A DNA stretch of 64,000 bases from Rhizorhabdus wittichii RW1 (GTDB lineage: Bacteria; Pseudomonadota; Alphaproteobacteria; Sphingomonadales; Sphingomonadaceae). Below, piece by piece: positions 15,734 through 24,830 of this stretch. The stretch's first letter is position 1. Each line of letters begins with the position of its first letter. The position numbers and the translations under genes are program-made. The notes under the pieces are model-generated. The model saw only the letters and a program-made list of their open reading frames with translations. It was not told the origin of the DNA and searched no databases. The DNA lies in the NCBI GenBank assembly GCA_000016765.1, contig CP000699.1, positions 1,364,001 through 1,428,000 on the forward strand, read 5' to 3'.

Positions 15734-15897
15734 TGTTCCCCCGTTCGATCCCGGATGTCGCGACGCCCCCGCCACGACAGCCCATCTTCCCGACGGGGAA
15801 GGCTAGAGCGGCCACCCCCGGCGTCAAGCCTTTCGTTAACCGATCTCCCCTGAATTTACATGACGTGGATCACACCCCGATCGGATAAACGGCGTGG

Positions 15898-16596
15898 ATG
15901 GAGCCGATCGCCGAACCGCCCGCCGACTGCGCCCTGTGCCCCCGGCTGGCCGCCTATCGGGCGACGCAGCGGATCGAAAATCCGAGCTGGTTCAATGCGC
16001 CGGTGCCGACCTTCGGGGATTCCGGCGCCCGGCTCGTCATCGTCGGGCTCGCACCGGGACTGAAGGGCGCGAACCGCACCGGACGCGCCTTCACCGGCGA
16101 TGGATCGGGCACGATGCTGTTCGACGTGCTGGCCGATCACGGCCTGGCGCGGGGCGGCTATGGCCATGATGCCGACGACGGTCTCCGCCTCGACGGCACG
16201 GTCATCGTCAATGCGGTGCGCTGCGTGCCCCCCGCCAACCGGCCGACCCCGGCCGAGGTCCGTGCCTGCCGCCCCTTCCTGGCCGGTCCGCTGAACGGCG
16301 CCCCGGCGCCGCGGGTGATCGTCGCGCTCGGCCGCATCGCCCATGACGCGACCCTGGCCGCGCTCGGCGAGACGCCCGCCCGCTTTCGTTTCGCCCATGG
16401 CGCCGAACACCGGCCGGAAGGGTCGATCCTGATCGACAGCTACCACTGCTCGCGGTACAATCAGAATACCGGACGACTTACCTACAAGATGTTGTGGTCG
16501 ATCTTCGAGAAGGCCATTCGTTACGCGTCCGAATCACCTTTCCAATCACCAGAAAATATCGGTAATTCAGCGCCCAAAGCGCGCGAAAGGACTTGA
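15898..16596 (+). CDS. Uracil-DNA glycosylase family 5 (UDGb-type, 4Fe-4S)
   Basis: A 232-residue base-excision-repair enzyme. Four cysteines of the Fe-S cluster are present: Cys11, Cys14 (CALCPRL), Cys109 (VRCVPP) and Cys124 (RACRPF). Motif I is GLAPGLKGANRTGRAFTGD and motif II is SYHCSRYNQNTGRLT near residue 180, with N replacing the usual HPS/HPN arrangement around it as in family 5. These enzymes remove uracil, hypoxanthine and related bases from double-stranded DNA. The last 25 residues are a variable tail. Confidence 0.85.
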   Translation: MEPIAEPPADCALCPRLAAYRATQRIENPSWFNAPVPTFGDSGARLVIVGLAPGLKGANRTGRAFTGDGSGTMLFDVLADHGLARGGYGHDADDGLRLDGTVIVNAVRCVPPANRPTPAEVRACRPFLAGPLNGAPAPRVIVALGRIAHDATLAALGETPARFRFAHGAEHRPEGSILIDSYHCSRYNQNTGRLTYKMLWSIFEKAIRYASESPFQSPENIGNSAPKARERT

Positions 16597-16627
16597 TCGC
16601 GCGACTCATCGGTGATTCTGTCCCTGG

Positions 16628-16936
16628 ATGAATCGCGTCCCCCTTTTCCAGATTGCCCGCAGCGCTGCGCTGCCCGCGGTCGCGATTCTGATCATCGGCT
16701 ATTTCGCCAGCGCGGCGCTGATCGGCCCCAACGGCCTGCTCGCGCTCGGCGGCTATCGCACCCAGCTCCAGGCCAAGTCCGACGAGCTGCATCGCACCGA
16801 GGCGGTGCGCGACCGGCTGCGCCACCACGCCAAGCTGCTCGACCCCAGCCGCGTCGATCCCGATTTCGGGGAGGAGCTGGTGCGCCGCTCGACCGGCCAG
16901 GTGCGGCCGGACGAGATCATCATTCCGCGGGACTGA
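16628..16936 (+). CDS. DivIC/FtsB-like septum formation initiator
   Basis: A 102-residue bitopic membrane protein: one transmembrane helix at about 13-35 (ALPAVAILIIGYFASAALIG), then a coiled coil LQAKSDELHRTEAVRDRLRH, and a C-terminal DPDFGEELVRRSTGQVRPDEIII. The last part is the FtsB/DivIC end that contacts FtsL/FtsQ (E-x-x-A/V-R-x-x-x-x-x-x-x-P-x-E). In alphaproteobacteria this gene usually precedes pdhA; here pdhA follows after a toxin-antitoxin insertion, which supports the call. Confidence 0.85.
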   Translation: MNRVPLFQIARSAALPAVAILIIGYFASAALIGPNGLLALGGYRTQLQAKSDELHRTEAVRDRLRHHAKLLDPSRVDPDFGEELVRRSTGQVRPDEIIIPRD

Positions 16937-16966
16937 ACCGAGCGCCCTTCCCGCATCGCGCCGTCG

Positions 16967-17252
16967 TCAGCGCGGCCAGAACTGCGCGCCGTGCAACACG
17001 CGAAGGATGAGGACACGCTGTTCGTCTTCCGCATAAACGACGATGTAATTTTGCCGGACGAGCATTTCCCGTGTGCCATCGACACGCCCCACCTCGTATA
17101 GTCGGGGATGGTGGAGTAATTGCTCCGCCTTAGTTTTCTATGTCGTCGAGCAGCTTCAGCGCCGCATCGGGATTATCGTCGGCGATGAAATCGACAATCG
17201 ACAGCAGGTCCTTGCGGGCAGCCTCGCTCCATTCAAGCGTCGGGCTTGCCAC
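16967..17252 (-). pseudogene. ParE/RelE-family toxin, frameshifted
   Basis: The toxin begins with GTG at 17252 inside the end of the antitoxin gene (VASPTLEWSEAARKDLLSIV... to LLDDIEN) and then hits a stop. One extra base near 17131-17134 (plus-strand TTAGTTTTC where TTGTTTTC would be in frame) shifts the frame; the other frame continues as KAEQLLHHPRLYEVGRVDG and YIVVYAEDEQRVLILRVLHG to a TGA at 16967-16969, the complete ParE C-terminus. The 286-base length is one base over a multiple of three. The toxin should be inactive unless frameshifting or a sequencing error explains it. Confidence 0.85.
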
Positions 17253-17538
17253 GCCGCTTTCCCACCACGAGCGCGCGCGCTTCGTCCATGACCCTCGCTT
17301 GCGGACGGGTTGGGCCGCCGTCGTCCAGCGCCTCCCGCACCTTTGCCCGGAACCAGGCATCATGCGTCTCGGGATCGACGGTCAGGCCGGCCGGCAGCCC
17401 GCCCTCCTTGGCGACCCGTGCGAGCAATATCCTCACCGCATCGGACACGCTCAGCCCAACATCGGCGAGCGTTTGGGATGCGCGCGCCTTCAGTTCCTCA
17501 TCGACCCTGACATGCAGCATGGACGTGCGGCCAGCCAT
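17233..17538 (-). CDS. RelB/DinJ-family antitoxin
   Basis: A 101-residue protein starting at ATG 17538 after a GGAGAGGAG ribosome-binding site. MLHVRVDEELKARASQTLAD followed by VGLSVSDAVRILLARVAKEGGLP is the classic RelB/DinJ ribbon-helix-helix; the C-terminal half RAKVREALDDG... would bind the toxin. Its end overlaps the ParE-like toxin, which is frameshifted, so this is now an orphan antitoxin. A perfect palindrome upstream is its likely operator. Confidence 0.85.
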   Translation of the reverse strand: MAGRTSMLHVRVDEELKARASQTLADVGLSVSDAVRILLARVAKEGGLPAGLTVDPETHDAWFRAKVREALDDGGPTRPQARVMDEARALVVGKRRGKPDA

Positions 17539-17560
17539 AGCGATCTCCTCTCCGGCAATA

Positions 17561-17580
17561 TGTATCTCAAATGAGATACA
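17561..17580. promoter_or_regulatory. Antitoxin operator palindrome
   Basis: TGTATCTCA-AA-TGAGATACA is a perfect 9-base inverted repeat centred 32 bases before the antitoxin start codon, the normal place and form for autorepression by a RelB/DinJ-type ribbon-helix-helix protein. Confidence 0.65.
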
Positions 17581-17670
17581 GTCAATGGATAGGACACCGC
17601 GATCGACGGCCACGCCTGTTCGTCACTGGCCCCGCCGGGAAGCTTTATTGCCACCGAGCTCTACAGCACG

Positions 17671-17700
17671 TTGAAATCGGCGCGCACGGCGGCCTATATG
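17671..17700 (+). promoter_or_regulatory. Predicted pdhA promoter
   Basis: TTGAAA (17671-17676) and TATATG (17695-17700) with an 18-base spacer, 41 bases before the pdhA start codon. Confidence 0.5.
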
Positions 17701-17740
17701 CGTCCCAGTCACCCCCTCCCCGGGACAAGGAGCAATCCGC

Positions 17741-18871
17741 TTGGCGAAACCAGCACAGCCACGCGCAGCGGCCAAAAAGGCCGCGCCGCGCAAACCCGCA
17801 TCTCCAAGGGCGAAAGCCGCCGCGCCGAAACCGGCCGCTGCCGCCGCCACCACCGCGCCGCCGATATCCAACCGCGAACGCCCTGCCGAACCGCAGCGGT
17901 ACAAGGCGAGCAAGGAGGAGATGCTGGAGTTCTACCGGCAGATGCTGCTGATCCGCCGCTTCGAGGAGAAGGCGGGCCAGCTCTACGGCCTCGGCCTGAT
18001 CGGCGGTTTCTGCCACCTCTATATCGGCCAGGAGGCCGTCGCGGTCGGCCTGCAGTCGGCGCTCGAGGTGGGCAAGGATTCGGTGATCACCGGCTATCGC
18101 GACCATGGCCACATGCTGGCCTATGGCATCGACCCGAAGCTGATCATGGCCGAGCTCACCGGCCGCGCCGCCGGCATCAGCCGCGGCAAGGGCGGATCGA
18201 TGCACATGTTCTCGGTCGACCACCGCTTCTACGGCGGCCACGGCATCGTCGGCGCGCAGGTCAGCCTCGGCACCGGCCTGGCCTTCAAGCATAAATATGC
18301 GGGCGACGGCGGCGTCGCCATGGCCTATTTCGGCGACGGCGCGTCGAACCAGGGCCAGGTCTACGAGAGCTTCAACATGGCCGAGCTGTGGAAGCTCCCG
18401 ATCATCTTCGTGATCGAGAACAACCAGTACGCCATGGGCACCAGCGTCAACCGTTCCTCGGCCGAGGACCAGCTCTACCGCCGCGGCGAGAGCTTCCGCA
18501 TCCCCGGCATCCAGGTCGACGGCATGGACGTGCTGGCGGTGCGCGGCGCCGCCGAGGAGGCGGTCGCCTGGGTCCGCGCCGGCAAGGGGCCGATCCTGCT
18601 CGAACTCAAGACCTATCGCTATCGCGGCCATTCGATGTCCGACCCGGCCAAGTACCGCTCGCGCGACGAGGTCCAGTCGGTGCGCGAGAAGTCCGACCCG
18701 ATCGACCATCTCAAGAAGGAGCTGGAAGCGGCGGGCGTCGGCGAGGACGAGCTGCGCACGCTGGAGAAGGACATCCGCGCGATCGTGACCGAGGCGGCCG
18801 ACTTCGCCGAACAGTCGCCCGAACCCGAGCCCGAAGAGCTCTATACCGACGTGCTGGTGGGACAATATTGA
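17741..18871 (+). CDS. pdhA: Pyruvate dehydrogenase E1 component, alpha subunit
   Basis: A 376-residue subunit of the E1 heterotetramer that decarboxylates pyruvate with thiamine diphosphate. The TTG start has AAGGAG ten bases before it. An Ala/Lys/Pro-rich N-terminal tail of about 45 residues precedes the catalytic domain. The ThDP motif [20 protein letters not shown]...IENN is near residue 200, and [15 protein letters not shown] carries the regulatory-loop serine region. TGA overlaps the pdhB ATG (TGATG), so the two subunits are translated together. Confidence 0.95.
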   Translation: MAKPAQPRAAAKKAAPRKPASPRAKAAAPKPAAAAATTAPPISNRERPAEPQRYKASKEEMLEFYRQMLLIRRFEEKAGQLYGLGLIGGFCHLYIGQEAVAVGLQSALEVGKDSVITGYRDHGHMLAYGIDPKLIMAELTGRAAGISRGKGGSMHMFSVDHRFYGGHGIVGAQVSLGTGLAFKHKYAGDGGVAMAYFGDGASNQGQVYESFNMAELWKLPIIFVIENNQYAMGTSVNRSSAEDQLYRRGESFRIPGIQVDGMDVLAVRGAAEEAVAWVRAGKGPILLELKTYRYRGHSMSDPAKYRSRDEVQSVREKSDPIDHLKKELEAAGVGEDELRTLEKDIRAIVTEAADFAEQSPEPEPEELYTDVLVGQY

Positions 18872-20271
18872 TGGCTGTCGATCTGAAGATGCCCGCGCTT
18901 TCCCCGACGATGGAGGAAGGCACGCTCGCCAAGTGGCTCGTCAAGGAAGGCGACACGGTCAAGTCCGGCGACATCCTCGCCGAGATCGAGACCGACAAGG
19001 CGACGATGGAGTTCGAGGCTGTCGACGAGGGCACGATCGCCGAGATCACCGTTCCCGCCGGCACCGAAGGGGTGAAGGTCGGCACCGTGATCGCCCGGAT
19101 CGCCGGCGAGGACGAGGACGCCGCTCCGGCGCCGAAGGCCGCCGCCGAGCCGAAGGCGGAAGCCCCGAAGGCCGAGGCTCCCGCCCCCGAGAGCCCGACC
19201 CCGCACAAGATGGAAAGCGGCGCGCGCGACCTGGTCGCGGCGGTCGCCGACACCCGCGACGATCCCGAGGTGCCCGCCGGAACCGAACTGGTGAAGACCA
19301 CGGTCCGCGAGGCGCTGCGCGACGCGATGGCGGAGGAGATGCGCCGCGACGGCGACGTCTTCGTGATGGGCGAGGAAGTCGCGCAGTACCAGGGCGCCTA
19401 CAAGGTGACCCAGGGCCTGCTCGACGAGTTCGGCGACCGGCGCGTGATCGACACGCCGATCACCGAATATGGCTTCGCCGGCATCGGCACCGGCGCCGCG
19501 ATGGGCGGCCTCAAGCCGATCGTCGAGTTCATGACGTTCAACTTCGCCATGCAGGCGATCGACCACATCATCAACTCGGCCGCCAAGACCAACTATATGT
19601 CGGGCGGCCAGATGCGTTGTCCGGTCGTGTTCCGCGGCCCCAACGGCGCCGCCGCCCGCGTCGCCGCGCAGCACAGCCAGAACTATGCGCCCTGGTACGC
19701 CAGCGTGCCCGGCCTGATCGTCATCTCGCCCTATTCGGCGGCCGACGCCAAGGGCCTGCTGAAGGCAGCGATCCGCTGCCCCGATCCGGTCGTGTTCCTG
19801 GAGAACGAGCTGCTCTACGGCCAGAGCTTCGAGGTGCCGAAGCTCGACGACTATGTCCTGCCGATCGGCAAGGCGCGCATCTGCCGTACCGGTTCCGACG
19901 TGACGATCGTCAGCTATTCGATCGGCGTCGGCGTCGCGCTGGAGGCGGCCAAGCAACTCGAGGGCGAGGGGATCGACGCCGAGGTGATCGACCTGCGCAC
20001 GCTGCGCCCGCTCGACAAGGCGACGGTGCTCGAAAGCCTCCGCAAGACGAACCGCATGGTCGTCGTCGAGGAAGGCTGGCCGGTCTGCTCGATCGCGTCG
20101 GAGATCATCACGATCGCCATGGAGGAGGGCTTCGACGACCTCGACGCCCCGGTCCGCCGCGTCACCAACCAGGACGTGCCGATGCCCTATGCCGCCAATC
20201 TCGAAAAGGCGGCGCTGCTCAAGGTGTCCGACGTGGTCGCGGCCGCCAAGGCGGTGACCTACAAGGGCTAG
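18871..20271 (+). CDS. pdhB: Pyruvate dehydrogenase E1 component, beta subunit with lipoyl domain
   Basis: A 466-residue protein. Residues 1-78 are a lipoyl domain with the modified Lys43 in [11 protein letters not shown]; an Ala/Pro/Lys linker (about 88-115) leads to the transketolase-type beta domain ([56 protein letters not shown]) and the C-terminal transketolase domain. The lipoyl-beta fusion is characteristic of alphaproteobacterial PdhB. The E2 gene is not in the window; a response regulator follows instead. Confidence 0.95.
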   Translation: MAVDLKMPALSPTMEEGTLAKWLVKEGDTVKSGDILAEIETDKATMEFEAVDEGTIAEITVPAGTEGVKVGTVIARIAGEDEDAAPAPKAAAEPKAEAPKAEAPAPESPTPHKMESGARDLVAAVADTRDDPEVPAGTELVKTTVREALRDAMAEEMRRDGDVFVMGEEVAQYQGAYKVTQGLLDEFGDRRVIDTPITEYGFAGIGTGAAMGGLKPIVEFMTFNFAMQAIDHIINSAAKTNYMSGGQMRCPVVFRGPNGAAARVAAQHSQNYAPWYASVPGLIVISPYSAADAKGLLKAAIRCPDPVVFLENELLYGQSFEVPKLDDYVLPIGKARICRTGSDVTIVSYSIGVGVALEAAKQLEGEGIDAEVIDLRTLRPLDKATVLESLRKTNRMVVVEEGWPVCSIASEIITIAMEEGFDDLDAPVRRVTNQDVPMPYAANLEKAALLKVSDVVAAAKAVTYKG

Positions 20272-20348
20272 ATTCCGACGCTCCGGCGGGGCGGTCGGCC
20301 CTTTCTAGGGGTTTTTGCGGACCGCCCAACCGCCGTTCTGTGATAATG

Positions 20349-20378
20349 GTCCCCAACCGGTCCGAGTCGGTTGGGGAC
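20349..20378 (+). other. Strong hairpin before the response-regulator gene
   Basis: GTCCCCAACCG and CGGTTGGGGAC form a perfect 11-bp stem with an 8-base loop, ending 7 bases before the likely start codon. It has no U-run. It could end pdhAB transcription, fold in the leader of the next mRNA and hide the ribosome-binding site, or be an operator. Confidence 0.5.
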
Positions 20379-20385
20379 TATGCTC

Positions 20386-20823
20386 ATGGAACAGAAAGGC
20401 CCGCGTTCCGCAGCGTCATCCGCGACCGGGCAGGCCGGCGATCCCTTTCTGGGCCGGCTCCTCTATGTCGAGGACAATGCCCAGATCGCCGAGATCACCT
20501 GCCTGATGCTCGAGGATTCGGGGCTCGCCATCGTCCAGGCCGGTTCGGCCGAGGAGGCGTTGAAGCTGGTCGACGCGGACGAGGCCCCGTTCGACATCGT
20601 CCTGACCGACGTGGTCATGCCGGGACTGAGCGGGGTGCAGCTCGCCCGCCGGCTCAACCAGCGCTGGCCGAACCTGCCGATCGTGCTGGTCAGCGGCTTC
20701 AGCGAGGAGCTGACGCTGGGCTATGGCGCGCAATATGAACTCCTCCGCAAGCCCTTCACCCGCGGCGCCCTGCTCGACTGCCTGCAGCGCCATCTCGACG
20801 GCAGCATCTATCAGCACGCCTGA
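20386..20823 (+). CDS. Single-domain response regulator (CheY-like)
   Basis: A 145-residue protein with a REC domain from about residue 23. The acidic pocket is VEDN (Glu29, Asp30), the phosphorylated residue Asp75 in LTDVVMPG, the switch Ser in LVSGFSEE and Lys122 in LLRKPFT, all canonical. There is no output domain, as in receivers that end stress or cell-cycle phosphorelays. An in-frame ATG at 20380 is also possible. No histidine kinase is adjacent, so the partner is unknown. Confidence 0.85.
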   Translation: MEQKGPRSAASSATGQAGDPFLGRLLYVEDNAQIAEITCLMLEDSGLAIVQAGSAEEALKLVDADEAPFDIVLTDVVMPGLSGVQLARRLNQRWPNLPIVLVSGFSEELTLGYGAQYELLRKPFTRGALLDCLQRHLDGSIYQHA

Positions 20824-21505
20824 CCCCGCCCTGCCCCCGCTGTCCGATCCCGAACGCCTGCTGGCACTGAGCTACGCGCCGGCGGACCGGCGCGACCGGC
20901 TCGCCCTGCTGTGGCGGATCGACGAGCGGATGGGCGCGATCGTCGCCGCCGCGCGCGAACCGGCGATCGGCGCGATGCGGCTGATCTGGTGGCGCGACGC
21001 GTTGACCCGGCTCGACGAGCCGGAGGTGCCGGCGCCGGCCGAGCCGCTGCTGGCCGCCGCCGCCGGGCAATTGCTGCCCGCGGGCCTTTCCGGCCGGTCG
21101 CTCGCCGCGATCGAGGAAGGCTGGGCGGCGCTGCTCGAAGAGGAGACGCCGGGCGAGGCGCAGATCGTCGCCCATGGCGAGGAGCGCGGCGGCCCGCTGT
21201 TCGCGCTGTCGGCGGCGTTGCTCGGCGCGGTGCCCGAGGATGTCGGCCGCGCCGGCGAAGGCTGGGCGCTCGCCGAGCTCGGCCATCGGCTGCGCGATGC
21301 CGAGGCGCGCCGCTTCGCCCGCGCCGCCGCCGCCGAACGGCTGGGTGACGTCGCGATCGGCCGCTGGCCCGCCGCACTCCGGCCGCTCGCCCTGCTCGTC
21401 CTGTTGGCGCGGATGGACGCCGCGATGCCGGCGGAGCGGCAACGGCGACAAGGCTCACCGAAACGGATGCTTCGGGCGCTCGCCTATCGCCTGACGGGAC
21501 GCTAA
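20735..21505 (+). CDS. Squalene/phytoene synthase-like protein
   Basis: Up to 256 residues; the start is uncertain because the only in-frame ATGs (20723, 20735) lie within the response-regulator gene, and homology begins near 20830 (LPPLSDPERLLALSYAPADR). WRIDERMGAIVAAAREPAIGAMRLIWWRDAL resembles the first part of squalene/phytoene synthase-like proteins of the COG1562 kind. The DxxxD metal motifs of active synthases are not complete (D-E-R-M in place), so a non-catalytic assembly role like NDUFAF6-type proteins is possible. A non-ATG start near 20810 is likely. Confidence 0.55.
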   Translation: MNSSASPSPAAPCSTACSAISTAASISTPDPALPPLSDPERLLALSYAPADRRDRLALLWRIDERMGAIVAAAREPAIGAMRLIWWRDALTRLDEPEVPAPAEPLLAAAAGQLLPAGLSGRSLAAIEEGWAALLEEETPGEAQIVAHGEERGGPLFALSAALLGAVPEDVGRAGEGWALAELGHRLRDAEARRFARAAAAERLGDVAIGRWPAALRPLALLVLLARMDAAMPAERQRRQGSPKRMLRALAYRLTGR

Positions 21506-21540
21506 GCTCCGCCCCGGGGAATATCCGGGGGAGAAGCGAT

Positions 21541-21978
21541 ATGTGGCGATATCTGGCGGGTGCGGCCGGCGGGCTGTTGCTGGCGGGCGGCGGCGTGATG
21601 CTGTGGCAGGGACAGGGCAAGGGCCCGCAGCTCGCCGCCGCCCCGCTCCAGGCCGCCGAGCCCGCGCCGCTCGTCGAGCCGCCCGCCGCGACCGAGAAGA
21701 CCCGCGAGGAGAAGCGCTTCGCCCGCTACGACAAGGACAGGGACGGCAAGGTCAGCCGCGAGGAATTCCTCGCCAGCCGGCGCAAGGCCTATGCCAAGCT
21801 CGACAGCAACGGCGACGGCCGGCTGAGCTTCGAGGAATGGTCGGCCAAGACCACCGACCGCTTCGCCAAGGCCGACGCCGACAAATCGGCGACGCTGACC
21901 GCCGAGGAGTTCGCCACCACCCGCATCGCCCGCAAGACGACCCGTCCGGCGCCGTGCGTGCCGGAAAGCGAGGGCTGA
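21541..21978 (+). CDS. EF-hand calcium-binding protein
   Basis: A 145-residue protein behind GGGGGAGA. A hydrophobic N-terminus (LAGAAGGLLLAGGGVMLW) is a membrane anchor or uncleaved signal, then a Pro/Ala linker, and three EF-hand loops: DKDRDGKVSREEF, DSNGDGRLSFEEW and DADKSATLTAEEF. The first two have full Ca2+ ligand sets; the third has Ala in place of Gly. Likely periplasmic calcium binder or sensor. It is one base from the next gene. Confidence 0.8.
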   Translation: MWRYLAGAAGGLLLAGGGVMLWQGQGKGPQLAAAPLQAAEPAPLVEPPAATEKTREEKRFARYDKDRDGKVSREEFLASRRKAYAKLDSNGDGRLSFEEWSAKTTDRFAKADADKSATLTAEEFATTRIARKTTRPAPCVPESEG

Positions 21979-21979
21979 G

Positions 21980-22609
21980 ATGAGGATCGGCCACGCCCTT
22001 GCGATCGGAATTGTGCTGACGCTGCCCCCGCCGATCGACAGGGCCGCCGCGGCCCCCCTTCGGATCGAACCGAAGGGCCCCTATGTCCATCGCGGAACCG
22101 GCTTCGTCTTTCCCGAACGAGCCGGCGATTTCCGGCGCACGTCGATCATCGAATATGACGACGAGGCGACCGACGTCAGCGCGGGATACAGCTATGCCGT
22201 GCCCACCCCGGAGAGAACGACGATCGCCACCGTCTATGTCTATCCCGTGCCGCCGGTGGCGGACACCGCCGATCCGGCCGCCCGGAAAGCACAGCAGGAC
22301 CGCTTCTGCCGCGAGCATTTCGACACCATCAAGGCCGAGGTCGCCGAGAAGCATCGGTCGACCGTCGTCGTCGAGGAGAGCAAGGTCGCCTCGCCTTCGC
22401 CGAACCATCGCCAACCGGGCCTGCGCGCGGCCTTCACCTTTGAGGATGTGTTCCGGGGCAAGGAACAGCCGCTGCGATCGGAAGCCCGCCTGTTCTGTCA
22501 TGTCGACGGCCAGTGGCTGATCGCCTATCGCTTCACCGCGCCGGCCGGCCATGACCTGTCGCCGGACATCGCCAGGCTGACGGCGGCGCTGCCCTGGCCC
22601 CGCCAATAG
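21980..22609 (+). CDS. Secreted protein of unknown function
   Basis: A 209-residue protein with a signal peptide (MRIGHALAIGIVLTLPPPIDRAAA). The mature part is rich in beta-strand pattern (RRTSIIEYDDEATDVSAGYSY, TTIATVYVYPVPP) and ends with a segment resembling a lipid- or membrane-binding helix. Two cysteines (in RFCREHF and LFCHVDG) could form a disulfide. No family recognised. It starts one base after the EF-hand gene stop and is likely co-transcribed. Confidence 0.65.
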   Translation: MRIGHALAIGIVLTLPPPIDRAAAAPLRIEPKGPYVHRGTGFVFPERAGDFRRTSIIEYDDEATDVSAGYSYAVPTPERTTIATVYVYPVPPVADTADPAARKAQQDRFCREHFDTIKAEVAEKHRSTVVVEESKVASPSPNHRQPGLRAAFTFEDVFRGKEQPLRSEARLFCHVDGQWLIAYRFTAPAGHDLSPDIARLTAALPWPRQ

Positions 22610-22622
22610 TAGCGGACCTCTG

Positions 22623-22648
22623 GTCATCCCAGCGTTCGCTGGGATGAC
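22623..22648. terminator. Palindromic hairpin between convergent genes
   Basis: GTCATCCCAGCG-TT-CGCTGGGATGAC is a perfect 12-bp stem with a 2-base loop, 13 bases after one stop codon and 16 before the other gene's stop. Probably a REP unit serving as a bidirectional transcription stop; no U-run. Confidence 0.5.
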
Positions 22649-22664
22649 GCCGTGGCGAGTGGGA

Positions 22665-23720
22665 TCAGCCGACCTCGAACCCGGCGGGCTTCGGCCATTT
22701 CGGGCTGACCATCGCGATGGCGCGGAACAGGGTGCCCATCTCCTCCTCCGACGTCAGCCGGTGATAGGCGGCGCCGATCTCCTCGGTGCGATCGGGATGG
22801 TGGCGGGATAGCGCCGCGGCACGGGCGGCGATGCCGAGCGTCGCCAGGAAATAACTCTGCGACACCGGCCCCTCGATCCGCGCGCCGCCCAACCGGCCGG
22901 CCTCGCCCAGCGCGGTGAAGTCGACATGGGCGGTGATGTCGTTGGCGCCGGGATTGCTGAACACGTCGGCATAGGCATGGGCGTTGAGCGCCTGCAGCGT
23001 GTCGCCCGCCGCATAATTCTCATGCCCATAGTCGATCGCGAGCAATGCCCCGCCCTGCTTGACGATCCGCGCCGCCAGCGCGCGGGCGACGGCGAGACCC
23101 GCCGGGGAGGTCTCGTAGATGCTGCCCGCGACCGCGTCGTGGAGATGCTCGGGGACGACATCCTCGGCCGGGGCATCGCCCGGCACCGGGCGGAAGCCGT
23201 CGGCGTCATGGGTGACGACCCGCTCGCGCCAGCCGCTATAGGTCTTGATATATTGGCGATAGGGCAGCGCGTCGAAGAATTCGTTGGCGACGATGATCAG
23301 TGGCGCGTCGGTCGGCAGCGTCTCGATCCCCTCGTGCCAGACGGCGTCGGGCACCCTCTCCTTCTGGAGCCGTCGCAGCACCGGGCTGGTCTCGACGAAA
23401 TGCACCTCCGGATGGCGGCGCAGCGCCCCCATCGCCCGCAGCGCGTCGGCGGCGAGCGTCCCCCGCCCCGGCCCCAGTTCGACATAATAGGCGCCGAGCG
23501 CGCGCGAGCGGGTCCAGAGATCGGCGATCCAGATGCCGATCAGCTCGCCGAACATCTGGCTGATCTCGGGCGAGGTGATGAAATCGCCTTTCACGCCGAA
23601 CGGGTCGTGCGCGGCATAATAGAGGCCGTTGGCCGCCTCCATATAGTCGGCGACCGGGATCGGCCCATTGGCCTGGATCACTCGAACCAGCGCGTCCGCC
23701 AGTTCCGCGGCTGTCTCCAT
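22665..23720 (-). CDS. SAM-dependent methyltransferase, MidA/NDUFAF7 family
   Basis: A 351-residue class I methyltransferase (COG1565). N-terminal IPVADYMEAANGLYYAAHDP, GDFITSPEISQMFGELIGIW, the SAM-binding YVELGPGRGTLAADALR at about 90-105, and IVANEFFDALPYRQY (family motif N-E-x-x-D-A-x-P) are diagnostic. The mitochondrial relative NDUFAF7 methylates an arginine of complex I subunit NDUFS2, so a role in complex I assembly is plausible. In alphaproteobacteria it typically lies just downstream of lgt, as here. Confidence 0.9.
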   Translation of the reverse strand: METAAELADALVRVIQANGPIPVADYMEAANGLYYAAHDPFGVKGDFITSPEISQMFGELIGIWIADLWTRSRALGAYYVELGPGRGTLAADALRAMGALRRHPEVHFVETSPVLRRLQKERVPDAVWHEGIETLPTDAPLIIVANEFFDALPYRQYIKTYSGWRERVVTHDADGFRPVPGDAPAEDVVPEHLHDAVAGSIYETSPAGLAVARALAARIVKQGGALLAIDYGHENYAAGDTLQALNAHAYADVFSNPGANDITAHVDFTALGEAGRLGGARIEGPVSQSYFLATLGIAARAAALSRHHPDRTEEIGAAYHRLTSEEEMGTLFRAIAMVSPKWPKPAGFEVG

Positions 23721-23803
23721 CTCGCTCGCTTCTTCGACGTCGGAATCGCCGCCTGATAGGCGATCGTGGTTAGCAAAGGATTAGGATCGGCCCCTATCCT
23801 TTC

Positions 23804-23895
23804 CGTCATTCCCGCGAAAGCGGGAATCCATGGACGGCGGCCCGCAAGAGACGGAACGTCCCGTAACCGTGGATTCCCGCTTTCGCGGGAATGAG
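23804..23895. repeat. REP/BIME-like palindromic repeat pair, copy 3
   Basis: Same inverted arms as at 1249-1342, ending in GGGAATGAG rather than GGGAATGACG, between the lgt stop and the methyltransferase start. It separates two minus-strand genes that are often in one operon. Confidence 0.85.
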
Positions 23896-23908
23896 GGCGG
23901 TGGGTGGT

Positions 23909-24748
23909 TCAATCGGCGTTGATCGGGGTCCGCTTCGAGGCGGTGGCGATCAGGTAGAGGCCGCCGATCAGCATCGGCACGGTCAGCGTCTGCCCCATCG
24001 TCAGCCCCCAGCTCAGCGTGCCGAGCTGCGCGTCGGGCTCGCGGAAATATTCGACGACGAAGCGGCTCAGCCCATAGCCGAGCAGGAAGATGCCGACCAG
24101 CTTGCCCGGCTGGTTGCGGGCGTCGGTGCGCCAGAAGAAGAAGGACAGGACGAGGCCGAGCACGATCCCTTCGAGGCCGGCTTCGTAGAGCTGGCTCGGG
24201 TGGCGCGGCAGGCCGTCGGGCGCGCCGGGGAAGATCATCGCCCAGGAAACGTCGGTCGGCCGGCCCCACAGCTCGCCGTTCACGAAATTGGCGATGCGGC
24301 CGAAAAACAGCCCGAACGGCGCGCAGCAGGCGACATAGTCGTGGATGCGCAGCCAGCTCAGCCCGTTGCGGCGCGCCATGTAGAAGATGCCGGCCGCGAC
24401 GCCGAGCGCGCCGCCATGGAACGACATGCCCCCCTGCCACAGCTTGAGCACGTCGAGCGGGTGGAGGAGGATGTCGGGCTGATAGAAGAAGACATAGGCG
24501 AGCCGCCCGCCGATCAGGATGCCGAGCGTCGCGTAGAAGACGAGATCGTCGGCGTGGCGCCGCGCCATCGGCGCGCCCGGCTGCGCGATCAGCCGGGTGA
24601 GATAATACCAGCCGAGCAGGATGCCGGAGATATAGGCCAGCGAATACCAGTGGATCTGCAGGAAGCCGAGGTCGAGCGCGATCGGGTTCAGGCCGAGATC
24701 GGCCCAGTGGATCGCCTGGGCGGCGTTGGCGATGACGGCTTGTTGCAA
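23909..24748 (-). CDS. lgt: Prolipoprotein diacylglyceryl transferase
   Basis: A 279-residue inner-membrane enzyme that attaches diacylglycerol to the lipobox cysteine of prolipoproteins. About seven transmembrane segments; His111 in [10 protein letters not shown] and the Lgt signature [14 protein letters not shown] at 150-163 are present, as is RHPSQLYEA. The TTG start is preceded by GGGGAAGA. It should process the lipoproteins encoded at 3408, 25725, 31652, 32502 and 44299. Confidence 0.95.
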
Positions 24749-24830
24749 GGATCTTCCCCGAAAACTGGACTGGGTTTGCCATAGCGGGGGGATCGGTCGA
24801 GCGGAAGGGCGGCGATGCGGCCGATCGCCA

